Positions 35,905 through 42,889 of a DNA stretch of 64,000 nt are shown here, piece after piece. The stretch is from assembly GCA_965220715.1 (NCBI GenBank), contig OZ244843.1, forward strand, positions 2,604,001 through 2,668,000, in the 5' to 3' direction. The translations under genes and the position numbers were made by a program. Source of the stretch: Bin5 sp965220715 (GTDB lineage: Bacteria; Chloroflexota; Anaerolineae; Caldilineales; Caldilineaceae). Position 1 is the stretch's first letter. The number at the start of each line of letters is the position of its first letter. A model generated the notes under the pieces. That model was not told where the DNA came from, did no database searches, and saw only the letters and a program-made list of their open reading frames with translations.

Positions 35905-36203
35905 GTAGGGGCGCTCCTTGTGGGCGCCCTTCTCAAGGCATAACGCCTGGAACTGTGCAGATCGTAGTGCGCTATCGCAAATTCCATACGTCTTTGGCGA
36001 CTGGAGGCCGGTTTCTTGGCCGGAAAAGAAGACAATCGGTAGGGGCGCCCCTTGTGGGCGCCCTTCTCAGGGCAAAACGCCGAGAACTGTGCAGATCGTA
36101 GTGCGCTATCGCAAATTCTCTACGTCTTTGGCAACTGGAGGCCGGTTTCTTGGCCGGAAAAAAAAGACAATCGGGTAGGGGCGCCCCTTGTGGGCGCCCT
36201 TCG
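35905..36203. repeat. Tandem repeat, about 135 bp, 2.2 copies, with a palindromic head
   Basis: Units begin at 35905, 36039 and 36175 (lengths 134 and 136; the third is partial). Each starts GTAGGGGCGC, contains GGGCGCC-CCTTGTG-GGCGCCC (the first copy has one mismatch) able to form a 7-bp hairpin, and the two full copies end with a GGCCGGTTTCTTGGCCGG segment. The two full units differ by only a few substitutions, so duplication is recent. It lies in the spacer between mnmA and the FmdE gene. Chance reading frames cross it on both strands but do not look coding. Confidence 0.85.
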
Positions 36204-36275
36204 TCGGCTATTTTGGCGTCCGAATTAAGATGCGATTGCCTTGGCCGAGTGGACCGGGTGACTTGAAAAAAGTGG

Positions 36276-36281
36276 TATAAT
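36276..36281 (+). promoter_or_regulatory. -10 box of the FmdE gene promoter
   Basis: A perfect TATAAT at 36276-36281. A clear -35 box is not visible: TTGAAA occurs only 7 bases upstream and other candidates have wrong spacing. The expected transcript start (about 36287-36289) coincides with the first base of the leader stem described next. Confidence 0.5.
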
Positions 36282-36286
36282 GGAGT

Positions 36287-36372
36287 AGTGCGGTTACCGG
36301 TGCAAGAGTCCGACGATCGGACAGGAGGCAGGCGAGAGCAAGAACGAAGTCCGCACTTGAGGAGATTCGCCG
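36287..36372 (+). ncRNA. Structured 5' leader of the FmdE gene, candidate cis-regulatory RNA
   Basis: AGTGCGG at 36287-36293 pairs perfectly with CCGCACT at 36351-36357, closing a domain of about 57 bases. Inside are a perfect hairpin (GTCCG 36308-36312, loop ACGAT, CGGAC 36318-36322) and a small GC-GAGA-GC GNRA-capped element. The ribosome-binding site GAGGAG (36359-36364) follows directly after the closing stem. This is the geometry of a riboswitch or protein-sensing leader, but I do not recognise it as a known class (Moco, cobalamin, FMN, TPP and SAM were considered). Confidence 0.45.
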
Positions 36373-37002
36373 ATGGCGATACCGACTGACACAGCAAATC
36401 CGGCTACCTCGCAGACCCTGCAAAAGGCCCTCGAGGTTGCTTCTGCCCGCCACAAACATCTGTGCCCGCGCCAGGTACTGGGCGCGCGCTGCGCCATTGC
36501 CGCTGCAACCATGCTGGAACTGGAAGTGCCGCGGACAGACAAACGGCTGTTGGTGATCGTGGAGACGGACGGCTGCTTCGTGGACGGAGTGGAGGCTGTG
36601 GCTGGCGTAGCAGTGGGAAGACGCACCCTGCGCGTGGAGGATTACGGCAAGATGGCGGCTACCTTCGTCGACGTGAAGACCGAGCGGGCCCTGCGCGTCG
36701 CGCCCCAGGTCGACGTGCGGCAGCGGGCTCGCGAATACGCGCCGGAGCAGACGCGGCGCTATTTCGCCATGCTCCACGGCTACCAGCGCATGCCGGACGC
36801 CGAATTGCTCTCATTCGAGTGGGTGCAGCTCGCAAAGCCGATCGCCGCCATCGTCAGCCGGGCCGGGGCGCGGGCCAAATGCGATGCGTGTGGTGAGGAG
36901 ATTATCAACGAGCGCGAGGTGGTGGCCACAGGCGTCACGATGTGCCGGACGTGTGCAGGTGGGGGGTATTATCTCGAAGGCGATACTTCCCGAACGAGGT
37001 AG
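36373..37002 (+). CDS. FmdE-family protein with C-terminal zinc ribbon
   Basis: Related to subunit E of molybdenum or tungsten formylmethanofuran dehydrogenase, a family common in bacteria without methanogenesis, often beside metal-cofactor or formate metabolism genes; its exact job is unclear. The N-terminal FmdE domain shows SARHKHLCPRQVLGAR (24-39, with H27, H29 and C31) and VIVETDGCFVDGVEAVAG (61-78; C68). The C-terminus carries a two-CxxC zinc site: CDAC (C170, C173) and CRTC (C191, C194). GAGGAG eight bases before the ATG fixes the start. No molybdenum or tungsten enzyme is nearby. A structured leader precedes it, so the gene is probably regulated at RNA level. Confidence 0.85.
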   Translation: MAIPTDTANPATSQTLQKALEVASARHKHLCPRQVLGARCAIAAATMLELEVPRTDKRLLVIVETDGCFVDGVEAVAGVAVGRRTLRVEDYGKMAATFVDVKTERALRVAPQVDVRQRAREYAPEQTRRYFAMLHGYQRMPDAELLSFEWVQLAKPIAAIVSRAGARAKCDACGEEIINEREVVATGVTMCRTCAGGGYYLEGDTSRTR

Positions 37003-37346
37003 GAGGCTCTGAACTGCGCTCAACTGTCTTGTGCACCCTGGGGGACATTCTGAAGCACGAGGTTGAGGAAATGGTCGTTTCTCCTACGTCGCCTGCTCAC
37101 CACTTCGTAGTGCCCCAGACCGCATTTCCCAGGCTATCTCTGGCAGGTGTTACGTGAGCAGCAACACCGCGCTTCGCTTCGGACACTGTTATGGGACTTC
37201 GCCACAGTTTTGGCTGAACCTTCCAGGCCAGGTTGACCTCGTCGCTTCCAAACAAATCAGAATTGGAAAGCCAGCGTAAGGCAGTACATCGACGCTACGA
37301 TTTGGATAGAGCATCGGATTGGCATGGCAAGGAGAGTAGGACGCTA
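37003..37346. other. Intergenic stretch without a recognised gene
   Basis: About 340 bases between the FmdE and AlbA_2 genes. Open frames cross it, including an in-frame extension of the next gene from 37233, but they have no ribosome-binding site and no conserved look. No hairpin terminator or promoter of good quality was seen. Confidence 0.4.
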
Positions 37347-39092
37347 ATGACCTACGACGACAAAGAGATCAGGAGCCGGCTGGGCCTGGGTGAGGATAGC
37401 CGCTATGAGTTCAAGCAGTTCGAATTCCGGGGCAACCGCCCTGTCGCTCCAAATCATAGTGATCTTGCCGATGAACTGGCGGCTTTCGCCAATGGAAATG
37501 GTGGCGTCATGTTCTGCGGTGTCACTGATGATGGCCGTGTGCAAGGGATGACCCGCGAGCAGTTGGACTCTGTTGAGCAACTTGTGGTCAACATTTGTTC
37601 CAATACAATCAAGCCTGCTATCGAGATCGATACCCTGCGCCTGGAGCTTGACGGCAAGGCCCTATTGGCTGTGGAAGTGGCGGCTGGTTACGCTCTTCAT
37701 AACAGTCCCGGAGGCAGCTATCGCCGCGTCGGTAGCTCTAAGAGAAGAATGTTGAGCGATGAACAGTTGCGGCTAGCTCAAAAGCGCGCCCAGGCGCGCT
37801 TTGTCTGGTTCGACGAACAGCCCGTTCCGGGTACCGGATTCGGTACCTTGGATGAATCTCTGTGGCGCCCGTTGTTGAGTGTTCTGGGGTCTGCCGATCC
37901 TGAGCTGGCCTTGACAAAATTAGGCCTACTGAGCGAAGAAGTTGACGGCCCGCAACAGGCGACAGTGGCCGGCGTGCTGCTTTGCAGCCGCAACCCGGAA
38001 GAGTGGCTGCCGAACGCTTGCATCACTGCAACCAGCTATCGCGGAACTGATCGCGCCTCCGGGCAGGTTGACGCTCAGACAATCGTCGGGCCTCTGAACC
38101 GGCAGATTTCAGAGACTGTTGCATTCGCAACGCGCAATATGCGGGTATCAGCTCACAAGGATCCCGGCCGTATCGATCTCCCCCAATACAGTGAGCGCGC
38201 CATCTTCGAAGCAGTCGTAAATGCGGTGGCGCACCGCGATTACTCGATGCGTGGAACCCGTATCCGCCTTTCAATTTTCGCGGACCGCCTGGAACTTCAG
38301 TCGCCTGGCCCGCTGCCAAACAGCTTGACCGTTGACAACATCGCCGACCGCCAAGCAACGCGAAACGAACTGCTGGTTTCCGTCCTGGGCAGAATGCCCA
38401 CCGGTAATGTTCGCGGCCGCGGGGAGCGGCAGTACTTCATGGAGCGCCGTGGCGATGGTGTTCCGATCATTCAGCGCGAGACACTAGGCGTAAGCGGAAA
38501 ACCGGCCGAATTTCGGATTGCGGGAGACGCGGATCTGCTTGTTGTTCTCCCCTCCGCGCCGCTGGAGCCAAGTGCGGCGCAAGTGCAGATCGCGGTGCTC
38601 GCCGCCGCTCGCCCTCTTCACCGTGTCGATGTCCTCGTCCTGTTCCCCAACCACACATGGCAGCGTGCCAAGAGTGACGAGGAGGGAATGGCGACCTTCT
38701 CTCTGCACACCACTGAACTACCAATGACGGTGTACGCTGCCACAGAGGGGTACGCTGCCCACCACGAGCGTGACTGGACGCCGAGCCAAAGAGCCCTCGT
38801 CATCGAGATGAAGCTTCTACCCAGCGGGGGCAGCGTGATCTTTCCAGAAGGGACTGGAACTCTTCCAGAACTGGAGGGGCGGCTGAATCCCATTCGCGAC
38901 ACACACGACCGAACCTACCTCTACACCTCCAATGTGGCCGTCAACCAAGGTGTGCCGCAGCCAGTTTCCTTCCTTCTGAAGGAAGATCTGCGTCTTACGG
39001 ATGCAGAGGGAAACGAACTCTGGGCCCGGATCGTTGACATCGCTGGGCGGTCCGCGCTTGTACAGTATCGTTCAATCCAAAGGGGGGAATAG
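37347..39092 (+). CDS. AlbA_2 (Schlafen-like) DNA-binding domain protein with GHKL-type ATPase domain and C-terminal extension
   Basis: A 581-aa protein. Residues about 18-130 form an AlbA_2/Schlafen-type domain (YEFKQFEFRGNR, LADELAAFANGNGGVMFCGV). Residues about 240-400 contain the ATPase-like block ERAIFEAVVNAVAHRDYS, IRLSIFADRLELQSPGPLP and RNELLVSVLGR. These two modules together are the common putative transcriptional regulator/RecG-like arrangement. Instead of the usual winged helix it ends in about 170 residues of beta-rich sequence (VQIAVLAAARPLHRVDVLVL, GMATFSLHTTELPMTVYAA) that looks like a carboxypeptidase-regulatory Ig-like domain. ATG at 37347 is chosen because the conserved part starts there and TAGGA lies just upstream. 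A broken Uma2 gene and a NYN protein follow; some relatives sit in defence islands. Confidence 0.8.
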   Translation: MTYDDKEIRSRLGLGEDSRYEFKQFEFRGNRPVAPNHSDLADELAAFANGNGGVMFCGVTDDGRVQGMTREQLDSVEQLVVNICSNTIKPAIEIDTLRLELDGKALLAVEVAAGYALHNSPGGSYRRVGSSKRRMLSDEQLRLAQKRAQARFVWFDEQPVPGTGFGTLDESLWRPLLSVLGSADPELALTKLGLLSEEVDGPQQATVAGVLLCSRNPEEWLPNACITATSYRGTDRASGQVDAQTIVGPLNRQISETVAFATRNMRVSAHKDPGRIDLPQYSERAIFEAVVNAVAHRDYSMRGTRIRLSIFADRLELQSPGPLPNSLTVDNIADRQATRNELLVSVLGRMPTGNVRGRGERQYFMERRGDGVPIIQRETLGVSGKPAEFRIAGDADLLVVLPSAPLEPSAAQVQIAVLAAARPLHRVDVLVLFPNHTWQRAKSDEEGMATFSLHTTELPMTVYAATEGYAAHHERDWTPSQRALVIEMKLLPSGGSVIFPEGTGTLPELEGRLNPIRDTHDRTYLYTSNVAVNQGVPQPVSFLLKEDLRLTDAEGNELWARIVDIAGRSALVQYRSIQRGE

Positions 39093-39284
39093 AGGTGAAG
39101 GAACAGACGGAGGCTGGCGATACGAGCACCGGCCACGTGAAATCGAAATATGGACGCGCCCAACTCTTCAATATAGGATCCCGCGAGCACACTCCAACTC
39201 AAATTTGCCTACACACTATGTCGCCTAAAGTTACTTCGTCGAGGCAAATAGGTTGACTTGGCTCGGCTCCGCACATGAAGGCCC

Positions 39285-39497
39285 ACTCGCGCTGAGCGCG
39301 ACAAAACGATCAAGCTGTACCCGTACGTGCGACACTGCGTCAAAGAGTACTGGATCGTTGACCCCGACGCTAAGACGGTCATGGTGCTGCTACGGGTTTT
39401 GAGACGTTTCTAGGTGAGTGGCACCTACGGGGGAGAGCAGAGCCTGAGTTTGCCAACTTTAGAAGGATTTTGCGTTGCCTGTGAGGAGATATTTTGA
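39285..39497 (+). pseudogene. Uma2-family (PD-D/E nuclease-like) gene remnant
   Basis: The plus frame reads TRAERDKTIKLYPYVRHC then VKEYWIVDPDAKTVMVL, which is the conserved core of Uma2 proteins (xxYxxxGVxEYWIVDPxxxTVEV). It is then cut by TAG at 39411-39413. The same frame resumes with VSGTYGGEQSLSLPTLEGF and ends at TGA 39495-39497, matching the usual C-terminal LLPGxxVxxxEIF pattern. The N-terminal half and any start codon are missing. A single stop within an otherwise readable remnant suggests fairly recent decay. Confidence 0.7.
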
Positions 39498-39512
39498 GAG
39501 GGTGACCGTACT

Positions 39513-40223
39513 TCATGACTTCACTCTAACTCTAACGGGAGACTTCCCCTCTATTTCAAAAAAGTCTTGGCGAGACTTGACCAACTGGGACAGTTGACCG
39601 TGGCCATACGTTCTAGAGTCAAACGCAGGGTTGAGTTTTCGCAGATTAGATCCGACATTTGCAAGGAGAGCCCAGCCGTCGTCTTGGGATGCCATATCAA
39701 TGGCCTGTTTCACCAGCTTGGTCCATTCAGTGTCAGACTTCCCTTTTTCTTGGCGATCTTTGTCCTTCTGTGGCGACAAATTCTCAGTATAAACGAATAC
39801 CTCGCAAGCATTTACAAAGGACTTGGGGGTAATTGACCGCCCCACTCCCATCACGAACATTCCACTTTCGCGAATCCGCGTGGCCAACCGTGTGTAGTCG
39901 CTATCGCTGGAGACAATGCAGAATCCACCGACACTTCCAGAGTGCAACAGATCCATTGCGTCAATGATAAGGGCGCTGTCCGTAGCGTTCTTTCCTACAG
40001 TATAGCGGAACTGTTGAACCGGCTGGACTGCAAGAGTATGCAGTGAATTCTTCCATCCCGACATTTGTGATTCAGTCCAGTCACCATATATGCGCCGCGT
40101 TGTTACGAGCCCATATTTTGCTGCTTCTGCAAGTACGTGCTCTAACAATGAGGGTTGGGCGTTGTCGCCATCTATCAACATCGCCAGCAGACGTGATTCG
40201 CGATCATTGAGGCTATTGACCAT
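39513..40223 (-). CDS. NYN-domain (LabA/DUF88, PIN-like RNase) protein with C-terminal OST-HTH/LOTUS domain
   Basis: Predicted RNA-processing nuclease, 236 aa. The NYN core keeps the acidic residues: MLIDGDNAQ (D18, D20, N21), TDSALIIDAMDLLHSG (81-96) and IVSSDSDYTRLATRIRESG (103-121), then VMGVGRSITPKSFVNACEVF. The C-terminal 75 residues (VKQAIDMASQDDGWALLANVGSNL in part, FDSRTYGHGQLSQLVKSRQDFFEIE) match an OST-HTH/LOTUS winged helix, an RNA-binding module that often pairs with NYN. The remaining linker is charged. The substrate is unknown. It is convergent with the AlbA_2 gene and the Uma2 remnant, and lies 48 bases after a small coiled-coil membrane gene. Confidence 0.88.
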   Translation of the reverse strand: MVNSLNDRESRLLAMLIDGDNAQPSLLEHVLAEAAKYGLVTTRRIYGDWTESQMSGWKNSLHTLAVQPVQQFRYTVGKNATDSALIIDAMDLLHSGSVGGFCIVSSDSDYTRLATRIRESGMFVMGVGRSITPKSFVNACEVFVYTENLSPQKDKDRQEKGKSDTEWTKLVKQAIDMASQDDGWALLANVGSNLRKLNPAFDSRTYGHGQLSQLVKSRQDFFEIEGKSPVRVRVKS

Positions 40224-40270
40224 TGTTGCTTGCTGCTCTCCAATATGTCATGGATTGGCTGATGCACGGT

Positions 40271-40501
40271 TTATGCCATTGATGCAATCAAATTGACAAA
40301 GAAACCAACGCTGCTTAGCATAAACAGCCCCAAGTATCCCAGCGTCCATTTGAGAACGACTATATCGGATTTGGTCGCCAGATGACGAAGAGTCGCCTCG
40401 ATTCTGGCCGCAATCCGAGTGAGGCGTTCCTCAGTACCAATGTTCGTTCGTAGGGCTATCGTCCAGGCTCCTTCTTTCTGCTTTGAATGCAAAGCTAACA
40501 T
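40271..40501 (-). CDS. Small coiled-coil protein with C-terminal membrane helix
   Basis: From ATG 40501 the frame encodes 76 aa: a charged helical region (TEERLTRIAARIEATLRHLATK) followed by one membrane segment (WTLGYLGLFMLSSVGFFVNLIA). This is the shape of short bacterial proteins related to the CCDC90/DUF1640 group. No ribosome-binding site is evident, and the frame upstream overlaps the groEL terminator, so it may be the tail of a truncated longer gene. It precedes the NYN gene in the same direction. Confidence 0.4.
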   Translation of the reverse strand: MLALHSKQKEGAWTIALRTNIGTEERLTRIAARIEATLRHLATKSDIVVLKWTLGYLGLFMLSSVGFFVNLIASMA

Positions 40502-40544
40502 CTTATCGCGAAAGAGTGTAGCCCGGAATTGCGCCCCATCCCAA

Positions 40545-40583
40545 CAAGGAAGGCGTCGGAGAACATTCTCCCCGACGCCCTTT
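40545..40583 (-). terminator. Rho-independent terminator of groEL
   Basis: On the minus strand GGCGTCGG pairs with CCGACGCC (plus positions 40572-40579 and 40552-40559), with a 12-base loop, followed by TTCCTTGTT. It begins about 37 bases after the groEL stop. Confidence 0.75.
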
Positions 40584-40615
40584 CCAACTCTATTCAATTC
40601 ACAAACCAACCAACC

Positions 40616-42262
40616 CTACATCATGCCGCCCATGCCGCCCATGCCGGGGTCGCCGGCTGGCATCGGCTTCTCTTCCTCAGGGATGTCCGTGATCAGCGCC
40701 GCCGTCGTCAGGATCATCGCCGCGATAGAGCTCGCGTTCTCGACCGCGCTGCGGGTGACCTTGACAGGGTCGGAAAGACCTGCTGCCAACATGTCGACGT
40801 AGTCGTTCTGAATGACGTCGTAGCCCGTGTTGGCCTTGCCGTCTTCGTGCAGGCCGCGCACCTTCTCAATAACCACCGCGCCGTCAAGGCCGGCGTTGTT
40901 CGCGATCATGCGCATCGGCTCTTCAAGGGCGCGCTTCAGGATGCGGGCGCCGGTGGCGGCATCGGCATCGTCCAGGTTGACGCTATCCAGAGAAGAGACG
41001 GCATTGATCAGGGCAACGCCGCCGCCGGGCACTACGCCCTCCTCTACCGCGGCGCGGGTGGCGCTCAGGGCATCCTCGACGCGGGTCTTGCGATACTTGA
41101 GCTCCGTCTCGGTAGCGGCGCCAACGCGCAGAATGGCAACGCCGCCGGCCAGCTTGGCCAGCCGCTCTTGCAGCTTCTCGCTGTCATAGTCGCTGGTGCT
41201 GGTATCGATCTCGGCGCGGATCTCTTCGATGCGGCCCTGAATATCCTCGGTGACTCCGTGGCCGCCCACGATCGTGGTGGCGTCCTTGCTGCTGATGACC
41301 TTGTCGGCCTGCCCGAGATCGTCCAACTGGGCACTCTCGAGCGTACGGCCGACCTCTTCAGAGAGAATCTGCCCGCCGGTGAGGATGGCAATGTCGCGCA
41401 GCATCGCCTTGCGGCGGTCGCCAAAGCCAGGCGCCTTGATGGCCATGGCGTTGAACATGCCGCGCAGCTTGTTGAGCACGAGCGTGGCCAGCGCTTCGCC
41501 GTCCACGTCCTCGGCAATCACAATCAGTTCCCGCTTGCCGACCTGGACCAGCTTCTCCAGCAGAGGCACAATGTCCTGCGCGCTGCTGATCTTCTTGTCG
41601 GTGATCAGAAGATAAGGAGCCTCAAGTTCGGCCTCCATCCTCTCATTGTTGGTCACGAAATAGGGGCTGAGATAGCCGCGGTCGAGCTGCATACCTTCGA
41701 CGTACTCGGTCTCGAATTGGAGACCCTTGCTCTCTTCGACCGTAATCACGCCGTCCTTGCCGACCTTGGCCATGACCTCGGCGATCAGGTTGCCGATCTG
41801 CGCGTCGGCCGCCGAGTTGCTGGCGACCTGGGCGATCTCTTCCTCACCGGAAACTGGCGTCGCCATTTCTTTCAGCGCATCGACAATGGCGGTGCAGCTG
41901 GCCTCGATGCCCCGTTTGAGTAGCATCGGATTAGCGCCGGCTGTGACGTTCTTGAGGCCTTCGGTGACAATCGACTGGGCCAGGACCGTGGCGGTCGTGG
42001 TGCCGTCGCCGGCGATGTCATTGGTCTTGGTGGCGGCTTCCTTGAGAAGCTGGGCGCCCATGTTCTGGAATGGGTCTTCCAGTTCGATTTCTTTGGCGAC
42101 CGTGACGCCGTCATGGGTCACCGTCGGGCTGCCCCACTTCTTATCGAGCGCCACATTGCGGCCCTTGGGGCCGAGCGTGGTCTTTACCGCATCCGCCAGG
42201 GCGTCGATTCCCTTCTTAAGGCTGCGGCGGGCTTCTTCTTCAAACTCAATTTGCTTTGCCAT
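40616..42262 (-). CDS. groL: Chaperonin GroEL (HSP60)
   Basis: Large subunit of the cytosolic ATP-driven folding chamber, 548 aa, full length. Seen: MAKQIEFEEEARRSLKKGID at the start, the nucleotide-binding TLGPKGRNVALD and AGDGTTTATVLAQSI, the apical AEDVDGEALATLVLNKLRG, and GVVPGGGVALI near the end. It ends with the Gly/Met repeat tail GMGGMGGMM typical of GroEL. ATG at 42262 is preferred over an upstream in-frame start because it begins the conserved sequence and follows TGGAGGAT. The gene follows groES by about 70 bases, and one CIRCE-controlled promoter serves both. Confidence 0.98.
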   Translation of the reverse strand: MAKQIEFEEEARRSLKKGIDALADAVKTTLGPKGRNVALDKKWGSPTVTHDGVTVAKEIELEDPFQNMGAQLLKEAATKTNDIAGDGTTTATVLAQSIVTEGLKNVTAGANPMLLKRGIEASCTAIVDALKEMATPVSGEEEIAQVASNSAADAQIGNLIAEVMAKVGKDGVITVEESKGLQFETEYVEGMQLDRGYLSPYFVTNNERMEAELEAPYLLITDKKISSAQDIVPLLEKLVQVGKRELIVIAEDVDGEALATLVLNKLRGMFNAMAIKAPGFGDRRKAMLRDIAILTGGQILSEEVGRTLESAQLDDLGQADKVISSKDATTIVGGHGVTEDIQGRIEEIRAEIDTSTSDYDSEKLQERLAKLAGGVAILRVGAATETELKYRKTRVEDALSATRAAVEEGVVPGGGVALINAVSSLDSVNLDDADAATGARILKRALEEPMRMIANNAGLDGAVVIEKVRGLHEDGKANTGYDVIQNDYVDMLAAGLSDPVKVTRSAVENASSIAAMILTTAALITDIPEEEKPMPAGDPGMGGMGGMM

Positions 42263-42334
42263 TTCAGTCCATATCCTCCAGTTTGACCCGCTCTTCAACG
42301 GCGGGCGATTTGAGCTTGTTCAGTGTAGGGCTGA

Positions 42335-42625
42335 CTATTTCTCTACGAGCGCCAGAACGTCCGATTCCTTGATAATCAGAACCTCGTTCGAATCCAGCTT
42401 GATGTTGGTGCCGGAATACCTAGCATATAAAACGATGTCACCGACGGAGACATCCATGGAAATGCGGTTGCCGTCATCGTCCCGGGCGCCGGGACCCGCT
42501 GCGACTACCTCGCCCTGCTGCGGCTTCTCTTTGGCCGTTTCCGGCAGATAGATGCCCGTGGAAGTCTGCTCTTCCCCCTCCAGGGGCTGGACTACCAGCC
42601 GATCACCGAGCGGCTTAAGATTCAT
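42335..42625 (-). CDS. groS: Co-chaperonin GroES (HSP10)
   Basis: Lid of the GroEL chamber, 96 aa. MNLKPLGDRLVVQPLEGEE is the typical first strand, followed by the mobile loop QTSTGIYLPETAKEKPQQGEV and YSGTNIKLDSNEVLIIKESDVLA at the end. The start is fixed by AAGGAGGAAGG directly upstream. The first gene of the operon, it is separated from CIRCE by an untranslated leader of about 165 bases, longer than usual. Confidence 0.97.
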   Translation of the reverse strand: MNLKPLGDRLVVQPLEGEEQTSTGIYLPETAKEKPQQGEVVAAGPGARDDDGNRISMDVSVGDIVLYARYSGTNIKLDSNEVLIIKESDVLALVEK

Positions 42626-42791
42626 TCGACCTTCCTCCTTGCCTTGCGACTTTTTCTGATGAAATACCACTGTTAGTAGATTGCCCGCTATATGGCAGCG
42701 GGAAATGGGAACCGATTGCACTTGACTATCCAACCACACAGCCCGTCCGAGGCAGTGTTCGCACGGATAGTACAGCCCTTCAGATACCCTC

Positions 42792-42818
42792 TTAGCACTC
42801 AAATGGCTTGAGTGCTAA
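42792..42818 (-). promoter_or_regulatory. CIRCE operator (HrcA binding site) of groESL
   Basis: A perfect CIRCE inverted repeat: TTAGCACTC, nine-base spacer AAATGGCTT, GAGTGCTAA. It lies just downstream of the predicted transcription start, where bound HrcA repressor blocks transcription at normal temperature. hrcA itself is not in the window. Confidence 0.97.
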
Positions 42819-42828
42819 TTCATCAGAA

Positions 42829-42857
42829 AGTGTAGCATAGTTCCTGTCGCCTGACAA
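42829..42857 (-). promoter_or_regulatory. groESL promoter
   Basis: Read on the minus strand: TTGTCA (42857-42852), 17-base spacer, TACACT (42834-42829). The expected start falls about ten bases before CIRCE, the normal arrangement for HrcA-controlled chaperonin operons. The preceding gene ends 33 bases upstream. Confidence 0.75.
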
Positions 42858-42889
42858 GATTCTGAACCCCCGAAAACGTAAGCGTTTTG

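Noticed and set aside
35905..36203. CRISPR array
   Set aside because: The repeated unit is about 135 bp and contiguous, without distinct spacers; no cas gene is in the window.
36287..36372. Assignment of the FmdE leader to the Moco, cobalamin or FMN riboswitch
   Set aside because: The conserved boxes of those classes as I remember them are not present, so it is reported as unassigned.
35832..36397. Open reading frames of 85-140 codons on both strands across the tandem repeat
   Set aside because: They exist only because the repeat unit lacks stops in those frames; there is no ribosome-binding site and the sequence repeats itself.
40529..41923. Long plus-strand frame (464 codons) opposite groEL
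   Set aside because: It is the mirror of groEL codon usage; groEL on the minus strand is certain.
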